64,000 bases of DNA from Rutidosis leptorrhynchoides (GCF_046630445.1 NC_092334.1:192578501-192642500), one strand, 5' to 3'. Positions 23,581 through 36,107 are shown, counted from the first letter of the stretch. Made by a program: numbers and translations. Notes: generated by a model from the sequence alone, not told the origin.

Positions 23581-23815
23581 TGTTATGATAATTAAAATAA
23601 TAATGTATATATGGATAGTCAAATTTGTACAAACTTTTAGTCAATTTTGTACCACTTGCATAGTATTCTTAGTAGTATAAATACACCATGATGATATGCT
23701 TATAAACTTGCACCATTTCATAGAATTATATGAAACACATACTTATTCTCTCTTTACTAATATTTCATAAACAAATATAATTGTATTTGGTAGTTATAAG
23801 TTCAGAATTATAACA
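23581..23815 (+). mobile_element. 5' LTR of copia element
   Basis: Starts TGTTATGATAATT and ends GAATTATAACA. A TATA-like TATAAATAC lies at about 23677. The sequence directly after (CGTTATCAGCACGAAG) stands where the primer-binding site should be but is not the usual TGGTATCAGAGC. Confidence 0.9.
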
Positions 23816-23832
23816 CGTTATCAGCACGAAGT
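23816..23832 (+). other. Putative primer-binding site of copia element, atypical
   Basis: CGTTATCAGCACGAAG follows the LTR end directly. By position it should prime minus-strand synthesis. I cannot name the matching tRNA segment. Confidence 0.4.
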
Positions 23833-23958
23833 GCTCCGTATAATCAAGGTTTATCTAAGCAAACGCAAGTCACTAATCAAGGTAATAATAATAATAATAA
23901 AAAAAATATTTAACGATATCTTCTATTATTTATTAGTAAAGTAAATATTATTATAACT

Positions 23959-24225
23959 AACATTTATATTTATGTTATATATGGTCGGTTATACCGACTG
24001 AATTATATTTCTGTAATCTAACTATTATTAACTTCACTAACATTTATATTTATGTTATATATGGTCGGTTATACCGCCTGAATTATATTTCTGTAATCTA
24101 ACTCTTATTAACTTCACTAACATTTATATTTATGTTATATATGGTCGGTTATACCGCCTGAATCATATTTCTGTAATCTAACTCTTATTAACTTCACTAA
24201 CATATATATTTATGCTATCTAACAT
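23959..24225 (+). repeat. 80-bp tandem repeat in copia leader
   Basis: AACATTTATATTTATG starts at 23959, 24039, 24119 and, partly, 24199, so the period is 80. Units are almost identical. Each full unit contains TCGGTTATACCG, a short palindrome, so the leader could form a series of small hairpins. Confidence 0.95.
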
Positions 24226-24337
24226 TTATGATTACTTATGCAATTAATCATTATTTATTTCATGCATACTAATGTTTATTCTTAAATTTTTATTTATGCA
24301 TAATATGTTTATTCTATTAATCTTCATATTTATACTA

Positions 24338-25082
24338 AACTTTAAAAAGGTAAGTGAATACAGCTCGGTCATGTTCAAGATCCGTTCAAAGCTTCAATTC
24401 TGTGGTCAAGAAATAAGTGATGCTGATATGATGGAAAAAACTTTCTCCACAATGCATTCTGCAAACATTACTATACAAGAAAATTTAAGATTGCAGAATT
24501 ACAAAACCTTTTCCAAACTTCAAACTTATCTCTTAGTTGCAGAAGTGAATAAATAATTACTGATGAAGAATCAAAAGTCTCGTCCTACGGGTGCGCTAGC
24601 ATTCCCTGAAGCTAATGCTATTAATAATAACAATAATAAAAAAAAATGCACCTGGACGAGGACGTGAGCGAGGTCGTGGTCATATTGGCCAAAACCATCA
24701 TCATGGAAATTACCATAACAATAATAAAAATCATAACTATGTTCGAAATCACCCTTATGGTAATGGTCGTGGTGGTGGTCGTGGTCGTAATGGTTATGGT
24801 GGTCGTGGACAAAGAAATAATAATCCACAAAATTATAAATTTCAACCACCATACAATCCCACAAATCATAATGTTGAAGGAAGCTCTTCAAAGAATATTG
24901 AAGATTCTTGTTATCGATGTGGTAAAATTGGCCATTGGTCTAAAAACTGTCGAACAAATCAATATTCTGTTAATCAATATCAGGAATCCCTAAAAGGAAA
25001 AGGAAAAGGAAAAGAGGCAAACCTTGTGGATGACCTTGATACAAAAATCACTGAGCCAACAAGTGACTACTTTAATGAATAA
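24338..25082 (+). pseudogene. Truncated copia gag with stop and frameshift
   Basis: The frame from about 24338 reads KKVSEYSSVMFKIRSKL, the second half of the usual copia gag domain, and continues to a TAA at 24554-24556. It resumes as LLMKNQKSRPTGALAFPEA, then a run of AAT/AAC triplets and nine A residues (about 24624-24645) shifts the frame. From there a Gly/Arg/Asn-rich nucleic-acid-binding stretch leads to a zinc knuckle CYRCGKIGHWSKNC (about 24908-24949). The N-terminal half of gag is missing; the AT-rich leader repeat lies in its place. The protein would package element RNA but cannot be made from this copy. Confidence 0.85.
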
Positions 25083-25215
25083 ATTTCCTATTATATGTCC
25101 ATATCAAATAAATGGATGTAGATTTACGATCTATACCATATCTACTTTACTATATGTTTCCTTATTATGTACTTTCGTTTATAACATATTTTTGGATGTA
25201 ATATATTGATGAATT

Positions 25216-28200
25216 ATGTACTCATTATTTGTTTCTCATATTTTGACGTTCATGATGTACACTACTGGAGTGCAAAATCAGTCAAATGGTGGGGATCTTT
25301 GTATTGCAGACAGTGGTACCACACACACTATACTCAAATCTAAAAAATATTTCACTGATTTTAAAGCAACAGAAGAAACGGTACATACTATATCAGGTCC
25401 TGCGGATTTAATAAAAGGAATGGGAAAAGCAAAATTCATGTTACCAAATGGTACAATTTTTCTGATAAAAAATACCTTATTTTCTCCCATGTCAAAGAGA
25501 AATTTGTTAAGCTTCTCTGACATATACCAAAATGGATATGATTATCAGTCAATGACTACAGAAAATGATAAATATTTAAGTATCACTGACAAGAAGCATG
25601 TGATTGAAAAACTACCAAGACTTAGTTCTGGTTTACATTATACATATATAAATGTACCAGAAACACACATGGTAGTTAATGAAAAGGTATGTGATCCTGC
25701 AATGATCAATCTGTGGCATGAAAGATTAGGCCATCCAGGATCAACAATGATGAAAAGAATAATTCAAAATACACATGGACATCCATTGACGGATCAAAAG
25801 ATCCCTCATGATGCAATTATCCCATGTACATCATGCTCACTTGGAAAATTGATAATAAGACCATCACCTCTTAAGGTTGAAAAAGAATCACCAATGTTTC
25901 TTGAAAGAATTCAAGGTGATATATGTGGACCAATTCATCCACCATGTGGACCATTTAGATATTTCATGGTCCTAATAGATGCATCTAGTAGATGGTCTCA
26001 TGTTTGTCTATTATCAAGTTGAAACATGGCATTTGCAAAATTTCTTGTTCAAATTATTAAATTGAGAGCACATTTCCCTGATTATACTATTAAAAAGGTG
26101 AGATTGGATAATGATGGTGAGTTTACATCTCAAGCATTTAATGATTTTTGCATGTCTATTGGGATTGTTGTTGAACATCCTGTTGCTCATGTGCATACAC
26201 AAAATGGTTTAGCCGAATCACTAATTAAACGATTGCAGTTAATAGCTAGACCATTGATAATGAGAACAAAACTCCCAGTATCTGTATGGGGTCATGCAAT
26301 TTTACATGCTGCATCATTAATTCGCATTAGACCAAGTGCAAGTCATACATATTCTCCCTTGCAACTTGCTTTTGGCCATCAGCCAAATATTTCCCACCTT
26401 AGAACATTTGGTTGTGCGGTTTATGTTCCTATCGCACCACCACAACACACTAAAATGGGTCCTCAAAGAAGGATGGGAATATATGTTGGATATGAAACAT
26501 CTTCAATCATAAGATATATTGAATCCATGACAGGTGATGTTTTTATAGCACGTTTTGCTGATTGTTACTTTAATGAAACATTGTTCCCTAGATTAGGGGG
26601 AGAAATAAAAAATAAAGAAAATGATGTTTCATGGTGTGAACCTCAATTAATGTATCTTGATCCTCGCACAAAAGAATGCGAGACCGAAGTTCAAAAAATA
26701 ATGCATATGCAAGAACTTGCGAATAAATTACCTGATGCATTTACAGATACGAAAAGAGTGACTAAATCATATATACCAGCAGCAAATGCTCCAGCTCGAA
26801 TTGAAATTCCAAAAGCTGGCAATAATATCACTCTTGAGTCTTTGCCATGCCAGAAACGTGGGAGACCAATTGGTTCTAAAGATAAAAATCCAGATGATAA
26901 TGAGGTAAAAGAAAGTGTTCAAGAAGAACCACAAATCAATACTCATTCTGCAGAGGAGATTGATGATGTCAATATGAAATTTTCAATCAATTATGCACAT
27001 TCAAAAATATTATGGAACCGAAATGAAATGAAAAATCTTGATGAGATATTTTCATATAATGTTGCATATGACATCATGAATGATGATGATGATCCAGAAC
27101 CAAAATCTGTCATGGAATGTCAAAATAGACATGATTGGGATCATTGGAAAAGAGCAATACGAGCTGAGTTTGAATTGCTCAATAAAAGAAAAGTTTTCGG
27201 ATCTATCATTCTCACACCTAAAGATGTGAAACCTGTGGGATATAGATGGGTTTTTGTGCGAAAAAGAAATGAGAAAAATGAAGTTACATGGTATAAAGCT
27301 AGACTTGTAGCTCAAGGTTTTTCTCAAAGACCAGGAATTGATTATGAGGAAACTTATTCTCCTGTCATGGATGCAATTACTTTTAGATACTTAATCAGCC
27401 TGGCAGTTTCTAAAAATTTAGAAATGCATCTCATGAATGTTGTGACTGCTTATCTATATGGATTACTTGATAGTGATATATATATGAAGATACCTGAAGG
27501 ATTTAAGGTATTAGAAGCAACCAATGCAAAACCCAAAGAAATGTACTCAATCAAGTTACAAAGGTCTTTATATGAGTTGAAACAATCGGGTCGCATGTGG
27601 TATAAACTATTAAGTGATTACTTGATAAGCAAAGGGTATACCAATAATCTTATTTTCCTATGTGTATTCATTAAGAAAACAACATCCGGATATGTGATCA
27701 TAGCCGTTTATGTCGATGATCTTAACATCATAGGTACAAATAAAGAGATCCATGAAGCCATTCAACTTCTAAAGAAAGAATTTGAAATGAAAGATCTCAG
27801 AAAAATCAAGTATTGCCTTAGTTTGCAGATTGAGCATATGCCTAATGGTTTACTTGTACATCAAACAACTTATACGGAAAAGATTTTAAAACTATTCAAT
27901 ATGGACAAGGCAAAACCATTAAGTACTCCTATGATTGTTAGATCACTTAATGTTGACACTGATCCATTTCGTCCATGTGAAGATCATGAAGATATCCTGG
28001 GACCAGAAGTACCATATATTAGTGCAATTGGAGCTCTTATGTATCTTACAAATTGTACAAGACCTGACATTTCTTTTGCAGTTAATTTGTTGGCAAGGTT
28101 CAGCTCAGCTCCTACCAAAAGACACTGGAATGGGATCAAACACATATTTCGATACCTTCGAGGAACTACTGATTTAGGATTATTTTATTCTAACGAATCA

Positions 28201-28707
28201 AAACAAGATTTGGTTGGTTATGCAGATGCAGGTTATTTATCTGATCCACATAAAGCTAAATCTTAAAATGGATATGTATTTCTAAATGGAGGTACCGCAA
28301 TATCATGTCGTTCTCAAAAACAAACACTTGTTGCAACATCATCAAATCATGCCGAAGTGATTGCATTACATGAAGCTACTCGGGAATATTTTTGGTTGAG
28401 ATCAATGACACAACTCATTACTGATTCTTGTGGACTAGAACGCGATAAAAGTCCAACAACTATCTATGAAGATAATGCAGCTTGCATAGCACAGATGAAA
28501 GAAGGGTATATCAAAAGTGACCGAACAAAACACATACCTCCTAGATTCTTCTCATACACTCAAGATCTCATTAAGAACAACCAGATTGAAATGAGATATG
28601 TTCAATCCATTAAAAACTCTGCTAATCTTTTCACCAAAGCACTCCCAACTGCTATTTTCAGAACACATGTTCACAATATTGGAATGAGACATATTCAAAA
28701 GATTTAA
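25216..28707 (+). pseudogene. Copia pol (protease, integrase, RT, RNase H) with two stops
   Basis: One frame runs from 25216 to TAA at 28705-28707, broken only by TGA at 26020-26022 and TAA at 28264-28266. Order: aspartic protease (IADSGTTH, Asp at 25309), pre-integrase and zinc-binding region (LWHERLGHPG at about 25711, then CTSC), integrase catalytic Asp at 25918 and 26107 and Glu at 26215 (spacing D-35-E), reverse transcriptase with AVYVDDLNIIG (YVDD at 27709-27720), RNase H with VGYADAGY and IYEDNAACIAQM. The first stop is in the integrase, between its two Asp residues; the second is in RNase H. Both would be explained by C-to-T change (CGA to TGA, CAA to TAA), which is inferred. No open frame joins it to gag. 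Confidence 0.93.
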
Positions 28708-28856
28708 AAAATCAACGATGTCTACTTGAGGGGGAGACAACTCTATACTGCACTTTTTTTTCCCTTAGCTAAAGTTTTTTCCCACTGGATTTTCTTTAGC
28801 AAAGGTTTTTAACGAGGCAGTAACTTATAGTTGATCTCCAAAACAAAGTTTCTATC

Positions 28857-28866
28857 CAAAGGGGAG
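28857..28866 (+). other. Polypurine tract of copia element
   Basis: AAAGGGGAG lies directly before the 3' LTR. A second purine-rich run, GAGGGGGAGA at about 28728-28737, lies 20 bases after the pol stop and may be a remnant or secondary tract. Confidence 0.8.
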
Positions 28867-29102
28867 TGTTATGATAATTAAAATAATAATGTATATATGG
28901 ATAGTCAAATTTGTACAAACTTTTAGTCAAATTTGTACCACTTGCATAGTATTTCTTAGTAGTATAAATACACCATGATGGTATGCTTGTAAACTTGCAC
29001 CATTTCATAGAATTATATGAAACACATACTTATTCTCTCTTTACTAATATTTCATAAACAAATATAATTGTATTTAGTAGTTATAAGTTCAGAATTATAA
29101 CA
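28867..29102 (+). mobile_element. 3' LTR of copia element
   Basis: Matches 23581-23815 from TGTTAT to ATAACA, with differences at about five positions. Sequence beyond it is AT-rich and unrelated to the element. Confidence 0.9.
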
Positions 29103-29374
29103 ATAAATGATTATTTATATGATATAATGTGGATAAAGAAAATAAATAAAGTAGTTAAAAACTTTAAAAAATGTTGATGAAAGAATAATTAAAATGTTGA
29201 GCGTTAAAATTGCAAATATTATAAAGTTTTTATAAAGTAATTTATAAAAATATACAATAATAATTCAAGCTACTTTAAGTCTATACATTAAATAATTAAA
29301 TTAATACTTCATTTAATAAAACATATAAGAATAAAATATAATTATAAATTTAAATATGATTAAATATCCATAAC
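29103..29374. other. AT-rich intergenic stretch, nothing recognised
   Basis: No open frame or repeat boundary is visible. It separates the copia element from the LINE fragment. Confidence 0.6.
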
Positions 29375-30088
29375 ATATACGGTGGAAGATTGGTCATGGT
29401 TAACGCGGTTATTTCTAATCTTCCTCTTCACTTTATGTCAATTTACAAAGCGCCGGTTTCCGTTATAAAGCAACTTGAAAGGTACAGAAGAAATTTTCTT
29501 TGGGGCGCTGGTTGCCTTAAAAAGAAGACTTGTTTGGTAAAATGGGCATCGGTGTGCTTGCCTAAAGAGTTGGGTGGTCTAGGTGTTACCCCTTTACGCC
29601 TAAAAAACCTTGCAATGCTAGCTAAATGGTGGGCGCATTTGAATGATAACAAACAAGGCCTTTGGAAATCTATCGTTGTCACCTCATTCGGGTCGTCTTT
29701 TAGAGGTAAAATTATGAATAATGTATCTTCTTTAAAGACTTCTATGTTATCTCCAATTTGGAAAGATTTGGTGAACCTTCACAAAAATGACTCCACATTT
29801 GATATTGTTGGTCCCAACAATTGGAAGTGGAAGTTAGGCAACGGAAAGAGTATTCTTTTTTGGTTCGATCCCGGACGTATTTTAAAAGATGAATTCCCAT
29901 CTTTATTCGCCTCATGTTCACTAAAATCGTATTCTATCAATCATTTTCGGTCCCCTGCTTGCTCGGCATTTCCTCAAATTGGGTGGGAGTTGCATCTTGC
30001 TCACCCACTGTCCATTTATGATTCTTTTTTAGCCAATGAACTAGCTGACTTCCTGGCTCTTTTTCGGCTGAATGAAGCTGTTAGTTGA
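29375..30088 (+). pseudogene. LINE (non-LTR retrotransposon) ORF2 fragment, 5' truncated
   Basis: The frame reads YGGRLVMVNAVISNLPLHF, then YRRNFLWGAG, VKWASVCLPKELGGLGV and WKWKLGNGKSILFWFD, ending at TGA 30086-30088. This is the region between the reverse transcriptase and the C-terminal zinc-binding domain (zf-RVT) of plant L1-type LINEs. The catalytic reverse transcriptase and endonuclease upstream are missing, as in typical 5'-truncated copies; the frame is open but cannot yield a working enzyme. No poly(A) tail is clear downstream. Confidence 0.85.
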
Positions 30089-30499
30089 ATGTGGTGGATG
30101 TTTAGTATAGTGGTGGATGTGGGATAATAGTAATGGTAGCAAGTGGTGTATTAAAACACCGATAAGAAACTACCAAAAGGTAGTAGAGCTGGAGAGGTAG
30201 GATATGATGTGTAAATAAATATCTAAGGTTGTGAAATGATGAAATTACCCTTTTTCAGTTAAATAATTGAGTGAATAGTAAATATAATGTGAGAGAAAAT
30301 GTGTTAGAAGTCATCAAAGTTGAAATATTCTAACTATTCATTATGTCATTTTTTAATATCATTCTTTTGTCATGTCTAATAACACTAAATAAAATATATA
30401 CTTATATTTTATATTTTTATTTATTTTTAGAATGGCAAAAATTATATTAAAATAACATTTTCTTGCAAGGAGAGAAAAATTACACACGATTAGATAGTC
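30089..30499. other. Intergenic stretch, nothing recognised
   Basis: AT-rich, with short G/T-rich start after the plus LINE fragment. Possible decayed LINE 3' sequence from either neighbour; no boundary can be set. Confidence 0.4.
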
Positions 30500-32290
30500 A
30501 ATCTTGCCACCTAACAATATTTCTACCTCTGAATTTAAGAAAAAAAAGGAGAAATTACAAATAGAGTCAAATAATTTATTTTTCTTCACCACTTGAAAAT
30601 CAAATACGACACCATTCATGTACCACCAAATGAGTCAAAGTGCAGCAGCCACGATTGTCCTATCGCAATTTCTGATCCCAAGAACCATGCCATGAATCAC
30701 ACCATGAAAACCAGTCCGACGAAGACACCATCAAATGGTTGCTTAATCCAGTCTAAACACGTATTCTACTCCAAAGTCTAAACCTCCCGAGCAAGCGAGC
30801 AATCAAGAAAATAGGACACAAAACCAGCTTAACTCCACGCACTGCAAGATTGAACCATGATGGAAGTCTATATAGACTAAGACGTCATAGGAACACGTTG
30901 ACTTTTCTGGGAATAATCTTAAACCAAGAAAAATCAACCATAGTCGAAGGAAGAATGATCTCATCCACAAAAATTGCGCGTATCACGAACTGAATATAAA
31001 TCATCTGACGAAATGCTCTTGAACCAACCGTCTTGCATATCCTGAGCATGAAAAGAACTATCTCATGAATGATACACTGCAATATCTCCTCGTTCTACTT
31101 CCAATATTACACTGCGTCCATTCCCAAACCCACTGGCCATTGTTGTATCTATCAGCAATCGAGCAGTCGGGGTTTAGCTCCAAACGAAACAACCTACTGA
31201 ATCTGTTGGGTAAAGACTCATTCATGTTCCAAACGTCCGTACATAATCTTGTATCCTTTCCCTTTCCCACCTTTCTCAGAGTGTTCAAGGGGATTATGTT
31301 CCTTTTGTTGGGAAAAATAGAAATAATAATCTGATGAGTCAAAAGTATTTTGCAGTTTTAGAGTTTGAAGTTGCAGACTCTGGAATTACTGAAGTAAATG
31401 TATGATGATTTCTTGAAGCAAAAGTCATAGAATATTCTGGAGATATGCTTGTTATTTAAGAAGATTTGTTTTGAAGATTTGGTTTTTACCTGTATAAACA
31501 GGGGCGTATGTTTTCTTATGAACTTGTACTTTTGCACGATTAATTATCTATCTTTTATTCTATTCATCGTGTTCTCTCATTTTCTGCACTTTAATTCTTA
31601 TTTATTGTATAAAGTGAGAGTCTGGTATTCATAGGCTTATTACTGTGAACTAATACCTTTCATGAATTTCACGAATAGAAGATAAAATATTTGACTATAT
31701 ACCCGTATTAGCACCTTCAATCTTATGATGACCTGTATCATTTCCATGAATAATTTTCACAACTTTTACCCATAACGCATTTTCGTTACTTGCAAATCTC
31801 CATCTCCACTTTTGACGTAATGCGATATTAAAAGACTTTAAGCTCCCGATCTCCAAACCACCATCTCCCCAAAGGAAGTTCTCAAGCTTTCAAGCGCCTT
31901 TAAAACTCCAACCGGACATTTTAATAACGACATGTAATAAATCCCTAAACCACCAAGTACTGCTTTGATAAATGTTAAACGACCATTAATCAAAAGTAAG
32001 TTTGTTTTTCAAGTCGAAATTTTTTTCCGAAACCGATCCGCAAAAGGCCTCCAGTTTCTTATGTAGTTCATATCTGAACCCAATGGGAAACCCATATACT
32101 CGAACTAATCCGCGCTTGGAATGCTTTTTGCGTAGTCCGCCATATCCATTACTTCACCTACTGAAGCCCCAATACCATGTACAAAAGACTTTGTTACATT
32201 AAACTTCAGACATGAGCATTAATGAAAAACATGAAAAATATTAAGTACGTCATCCATGTGGTGAAAGCTCCATTTGGTAAGAATAGTTTT
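30500..32290 (-). pseudogene. LINE ORF2 fragment on the minus strand, split by a solo LTR
   Basis: Reading right to left: MDDVLNIFHVF and TKSFVHGIGASVGEV (about 32265-32110), NYIRNWRPFADRFRKKIS and LLLINGRLTFIKAVLGG (about 32080-31930), GDGGLEIGSLKSFNIALRQ (about 31870-31810), then after the inserted LTR IPLNTLRKVGKGKDTRL (about 31300-31250), DFSWFKIIPRKVNVFL (about 30940-30885) and, near the end, VVFDFQVVKKNKLFDSI (about 30610-30560). These are the C-terminal part of the reverse transcriptase and the zf-RVT region of a plant L1-type LINE. Several stops and frame changes break it. It faces the plus-strand LINE fragment at 29375-30088. Confidence 0.8.
31306..31655 (+). mobile_element. Solo LTR inside the minus-strand LINE
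   Basis: The 350-bp insert is flanked by CCTTT on both sides (31301-31305 and 31656-31660). It starts TGTTGGGAAAAATAG and ends GTGAACTAATA. The final TA in place of CA fits one C-to-T change. LINE protein similarity stops and resumes at these edges. Size and ends suggest a copia-type LTR; orientation is taken from the TG start and could be the other way round. Confidence 0.7.
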
Positions 32291-32684
32291 GGGGTCAGCT
32301 GCGCGTTGCGGCGGCAGACCCTTATATTTTTATATAACATAATTATCCAGCTTTTCGTTATACACAACTTATGTTTTAATTTAAATACTTAAACGTTAAT
32401 AACCCTAACAAAATCAAAGAGAAAATATGCTTCAAATCAATAATTAAAATAGTTAAAATCAATCTAATTTGATATTTTCTAATTTAATAGTAAAGTGTTG
32501 AGTAGAAAAAAATTGTAAAGAAAAGAGAAAAAAATAAGTAAAAAAAAAGATTTTAAATAAAATAGTAGGGAAAAAAGTGGTTAAGAAAAATTTAAAAAAA
32601 CATCATATAAATATTGTAAGAAATGTTAAATAAAAAAAAATAAAAAATAAAAAATAAAAGAATGAAAGTGAGAGGATTGAATTT
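32291..32684. other. AT-rich intergenic stretch, nothing recognised
   Basis: Long A-rich runs (about 32510-32665) dominate. No frame or repeat edge is visible before the LTR at 32685. Confidence 0.6.
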
Positions 32685-35600
32685 TGTCATACCCCCAAAT
32701 AGGGCCGGGGAAATATGACTTCACAATATCACAACACAAGTATGTATAAACGAGAACGACTCTAAATGAGACGTTTTATAACAAAATTTGAATTTGCAGC
32801 GGAAACATAATAATGTTTTACATAATGAAATTCATATGTATATAACAAATGATAAGTCTAATATGTGGACTCCAACGCAACGGCTAACTAAGCATCATAG
32901 GACAGCACACAAGCTAATCTTCACCTGAGACAAACAAGATTAAAGTGTCAACACAATGGTTGAGTGAACATCATAGGTTTAATATTCATAATAAGTTTTA
33001 GACCACAAGATTTAATTCAAAATATCAAAATATTCAATATGCCATGAGTTATAATATCGAACTAAACATTAACCCCTGACACTGTACGGGTGTCGGCAAT
33101 CATTATTATGTACGCCCTTGACGATTACGCCAATGAGTATAGACGTCACTCTCAATAGGCCTACTCACAATAATTAAGCTTGAAAAATTTCAATTCCAGC
33201 AATTAACGATATTATGGCGGGGATTTGCATGTAACAATAAATACATGTTTAATAAAAGTCTCACGAAATTGCATATCAAATAGTTTTGGCACTTGTGTCT
33301 AAATTGTAAATCATTTCAAAAGCAAGCATGTGTCTCACCCCAAGATTTAATAAAACAGTTAATAAATTTTAAAAATGGGGCTATGAAGTTCACCTTAGAA
33401 TAGCAGGAGAAGATATAACAAGTACATGAATAAAGAAGATCGAAAGTGATCTAGACCCCAACCTAAGTAATACGATAGGTTAGAATATATCAAACTTATG
33501 TCATGTCATTGTATGATAGTCATAGTGCTTGAAGTGGCTTTGAAATTATGTGACAAACGTTTTGAATAAGTATTACGCGTACTTTCTATTTTTAGTGAGT
33601 TTCTACTTTTAGAAATATTCTTTTTTTTAAGAAAGTTTCTTTTTATAGTAAGTTTTTATTATTTAAAAGTTTCTTTATTTAGAAAGTCCACTTAAGTCAA
33701 ACAAAAGTCAAACGAGAAAGTCAACTGAAAAGTCAACCCAAAAGTCAACGATTAGCGTTGAAAGTCAACAAGACTCAAAACAATCTTTAAAACTTATTTA
33801 TACTCATTTTATAATCATATTATCATAATATTGGTATTAGTAATTTAATGACTTAGAAAAATTACAAACTCAAAAATATTGTAAAAATGCCTAAACTGTC
33901 TACTTTGGGAATTTTTATAAAAATCAGTGGGACCTAACTTGAAAAATGCCCAATGCCAAGTGTTAGTTTTTACCACAAAGAGACTACACAAATAATTTCA
34001 GGATCCAAATCAATTTGAGCAACTCGTGGCAACAGATGCCGTTTTGACATTTCAATAATTTTATTTCAGCTTTTTAGAAAAAGTACAAGTGCGCTTAGGT
34101 GACCGACTTTGACAATTTTTAAAACGATGCTAGGGACTTGGTTTAGAAAACGAGTAGAACCAATAGCTTCCCTATGCTATCAAGATACGACATGATTTAT
34201 TTGAAGATTTTTACAGCTTTTAAATGACCGTGGTGATCGACACGATTTCGACAAAAACTCATTTTCTCAATCAGCACTATTTTAAGAAAATTTATTTTTA
34301 TAAACTTTGAAAAATCATAACTAATTCATAAAAATTGCAAACGACATGAAACAAGAGTTCAAACTTATTAATTTTTCGATACGCACGCACTCGTGAACTC
34401 AGAATTCTAATATCGGATAGTACGCATCCTGAGTGACCTGATCAGATTCGTATATATAAATATATTTATTCCAAAACTTGTTTTAATCGTATCTTTTTAA
34501 CCGTACGTCCGTTTTTAACGTTCTTTATATATTTTTGAGTTGCATAATCGATCCCGACACGATAAACACGACAAAACAACCCAGATCAGACTCGAATTTT
34601 GAGGCTACACCAGCTGTATAATATTATTTTATATATAAAATTTATATAAACTTCAATAATTCATAATTTGAGTTCTATACGTCCGTTTAACGCAAATCTT
34701 ATATATAAATTGCACTACTCTTCATGAGGATCACGTTGAGCAACTTAGTTTCATCATAAAATTTTGGCACGGTTCCCGAAAATATTAAATACAGATCTGA
34801 CCCAATTAATATTTATTAAAAGTTAACTTTTTAACATGTTTTAATTATCCAAACACCATAAAAATTATCCCCAATCACTATAACTAATCACACAACTAAA
34901 ATAACATAATAATAATAATAATTAATAATTGAAAAAGATGAAGTTTAGGTCTACCTCAAATCAAAAAATGAGACGGATTGAAACGTAGAACGAATCGAGA
35001 GGAACTCAAATATCCAATCCAATTTGTTTTGAAAGAGGAAGAAGAAATAGGATGATGATGACGTTGATGAAGGTGACCGTCGGCTCAATGGGAACAAAAA
35101 GAAAAGAGGTGTCGATGTATATATATATTTTTATTTGATAAATTGCAAGATTTCCTAATATTGTTATTATCTACAAAATAAATCACAAAATAAATTTGGG
35201 CTCATCCCCCTTTGAAAAACTCGGCCAATCCATTAGAGCATTTTTTTTTAATCTTTTAAACAAATACAATTTTATCAAGTTAAATAAAATAAAATATAAA
35301 AAATAACTTGAACCAAATATGGTGGAACTTCAGCCGAGAATTAGGCATGCATATATTTATTTATTTATTTTTTTAAATCAAATCTTATCCATTAATATTA
35401 ATTAATTAATTTAAATTAAAAGTGGGTTTTTTTGGTGATGCAAATTATGGGAAGTCTTGAGCCTTTTTATAGAGAGTTAATAAGAGTTGGAATTGTATTA
35501 AGATACATGAAACTCGGTGATCAAGGATAGATTAAGATTAGGAAACAAGTATTAGAATTTGTCTAGGACTTGTTAGCTTAATGATCAAGTTCTCTTCCCC

Positions 35601-36071
35601 CATTTTTTTATAGCCTAGCCGATTTTATTTATTAATAAATATATATATATTTTTTTATTTTACATTTATTTATTTATATGTATTTTTTTATATTTTTTTA
35701 TTATTATTATTAAGTTTACATTTATTTGAAATACATTTTATTTATTTACTAGCCCATGTCTTTTATTAATATTTACTTTAGTTCTAATTTAGTTTAACTC
35801 ATATAAAAGTCACATTTAATTTATTACATATAGTTTATATTATTAATTTAGTATTAGGGTTAGGGTTTAATATTTAATATTAAATGGGATTAGTGTTTAG
35901 TATTTAATGTATAGGGTTAGGTTTAGGGTTTTAAATAATATTAGGGTTTTAGTATTAATTACCCCATTTACTATATCCGGATAACAACCCTAGTGCTAAT
36001 ACACAGAATATGACAATGAAACCCTAAGAGCAATTTAGTAAATTCAGAATGGAAATGTAAGGGTTGTTATA
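32685..36071 (-). mobile_element. 3' LTR of G3, 3.4 kb
   Basis: Matches 48681-48973 joined to 55502-58692. On the plus strand it begins TGTCATACCCCC and ends GGGTTGTTATA. It includes the shared LTR module (32921-32974), a TCAAC-rich block (about 33690-33770) and a telomere-like stretch near its start (about 35848-35950). Confidence 0.88.
35848..35950 (-). repeat. Degenerate telomere-like repeats in G3 3' LTR
   Basis: The plus strand shows TTAGGGTTAGGGTTTAAT, then TAGGGTTAGGTTTAGGG and TTAGGGTTTTAG, near-matches to the plant TTTAGGG repeat and to the AAACCCTA telo-box on the sense strand. The same stretch is in the other LTR at about 58475-58570. Confidence 0.75.
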
Positions 36072-36107
36072 GTACCTCTCCGTTAATTTAAACTTCGTCC
36101 CGAAGTT

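Larger units (their letters stand above)
23581..29102 (+). mobile_element. Ty1/copia retrotransposon, complete outline with inactivated genes
   Basis: Two LTRs of 235 and 236 bp (23581-23815, 28867-29102) share perfect ends TGTTAT/ATAACA and differ by about four substitutions and one base indel by eye. Flanks are AATAA and ATAAA, too AT-rich to call a clean target duplication. Inside are an 80-bp leader repeat, a truncated gag, and pol in the order protease, integrase, reverse transcriptase, RNase H, which defines copia. Gag has lost its N-terminal half, and pol has two in-frame stops. A LTR difference near 2% points to a relatively recent insertion. Confidence 0.93.

Noticed and set aside
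23959..24225. Regular 80-bp repeats as a CRISPR-like array
   Set aside because: Units are head-to-tail copies without unique spacers, in a plant retroelement leader.
24571..24891. His-rich and Tyr-rich minus-strand frames, possible metal-binding protein
   Set aside because: They are the reverse reading of the Gly/Arg/Asn-rich copia gag stretch; the repeat codons produce the composition.
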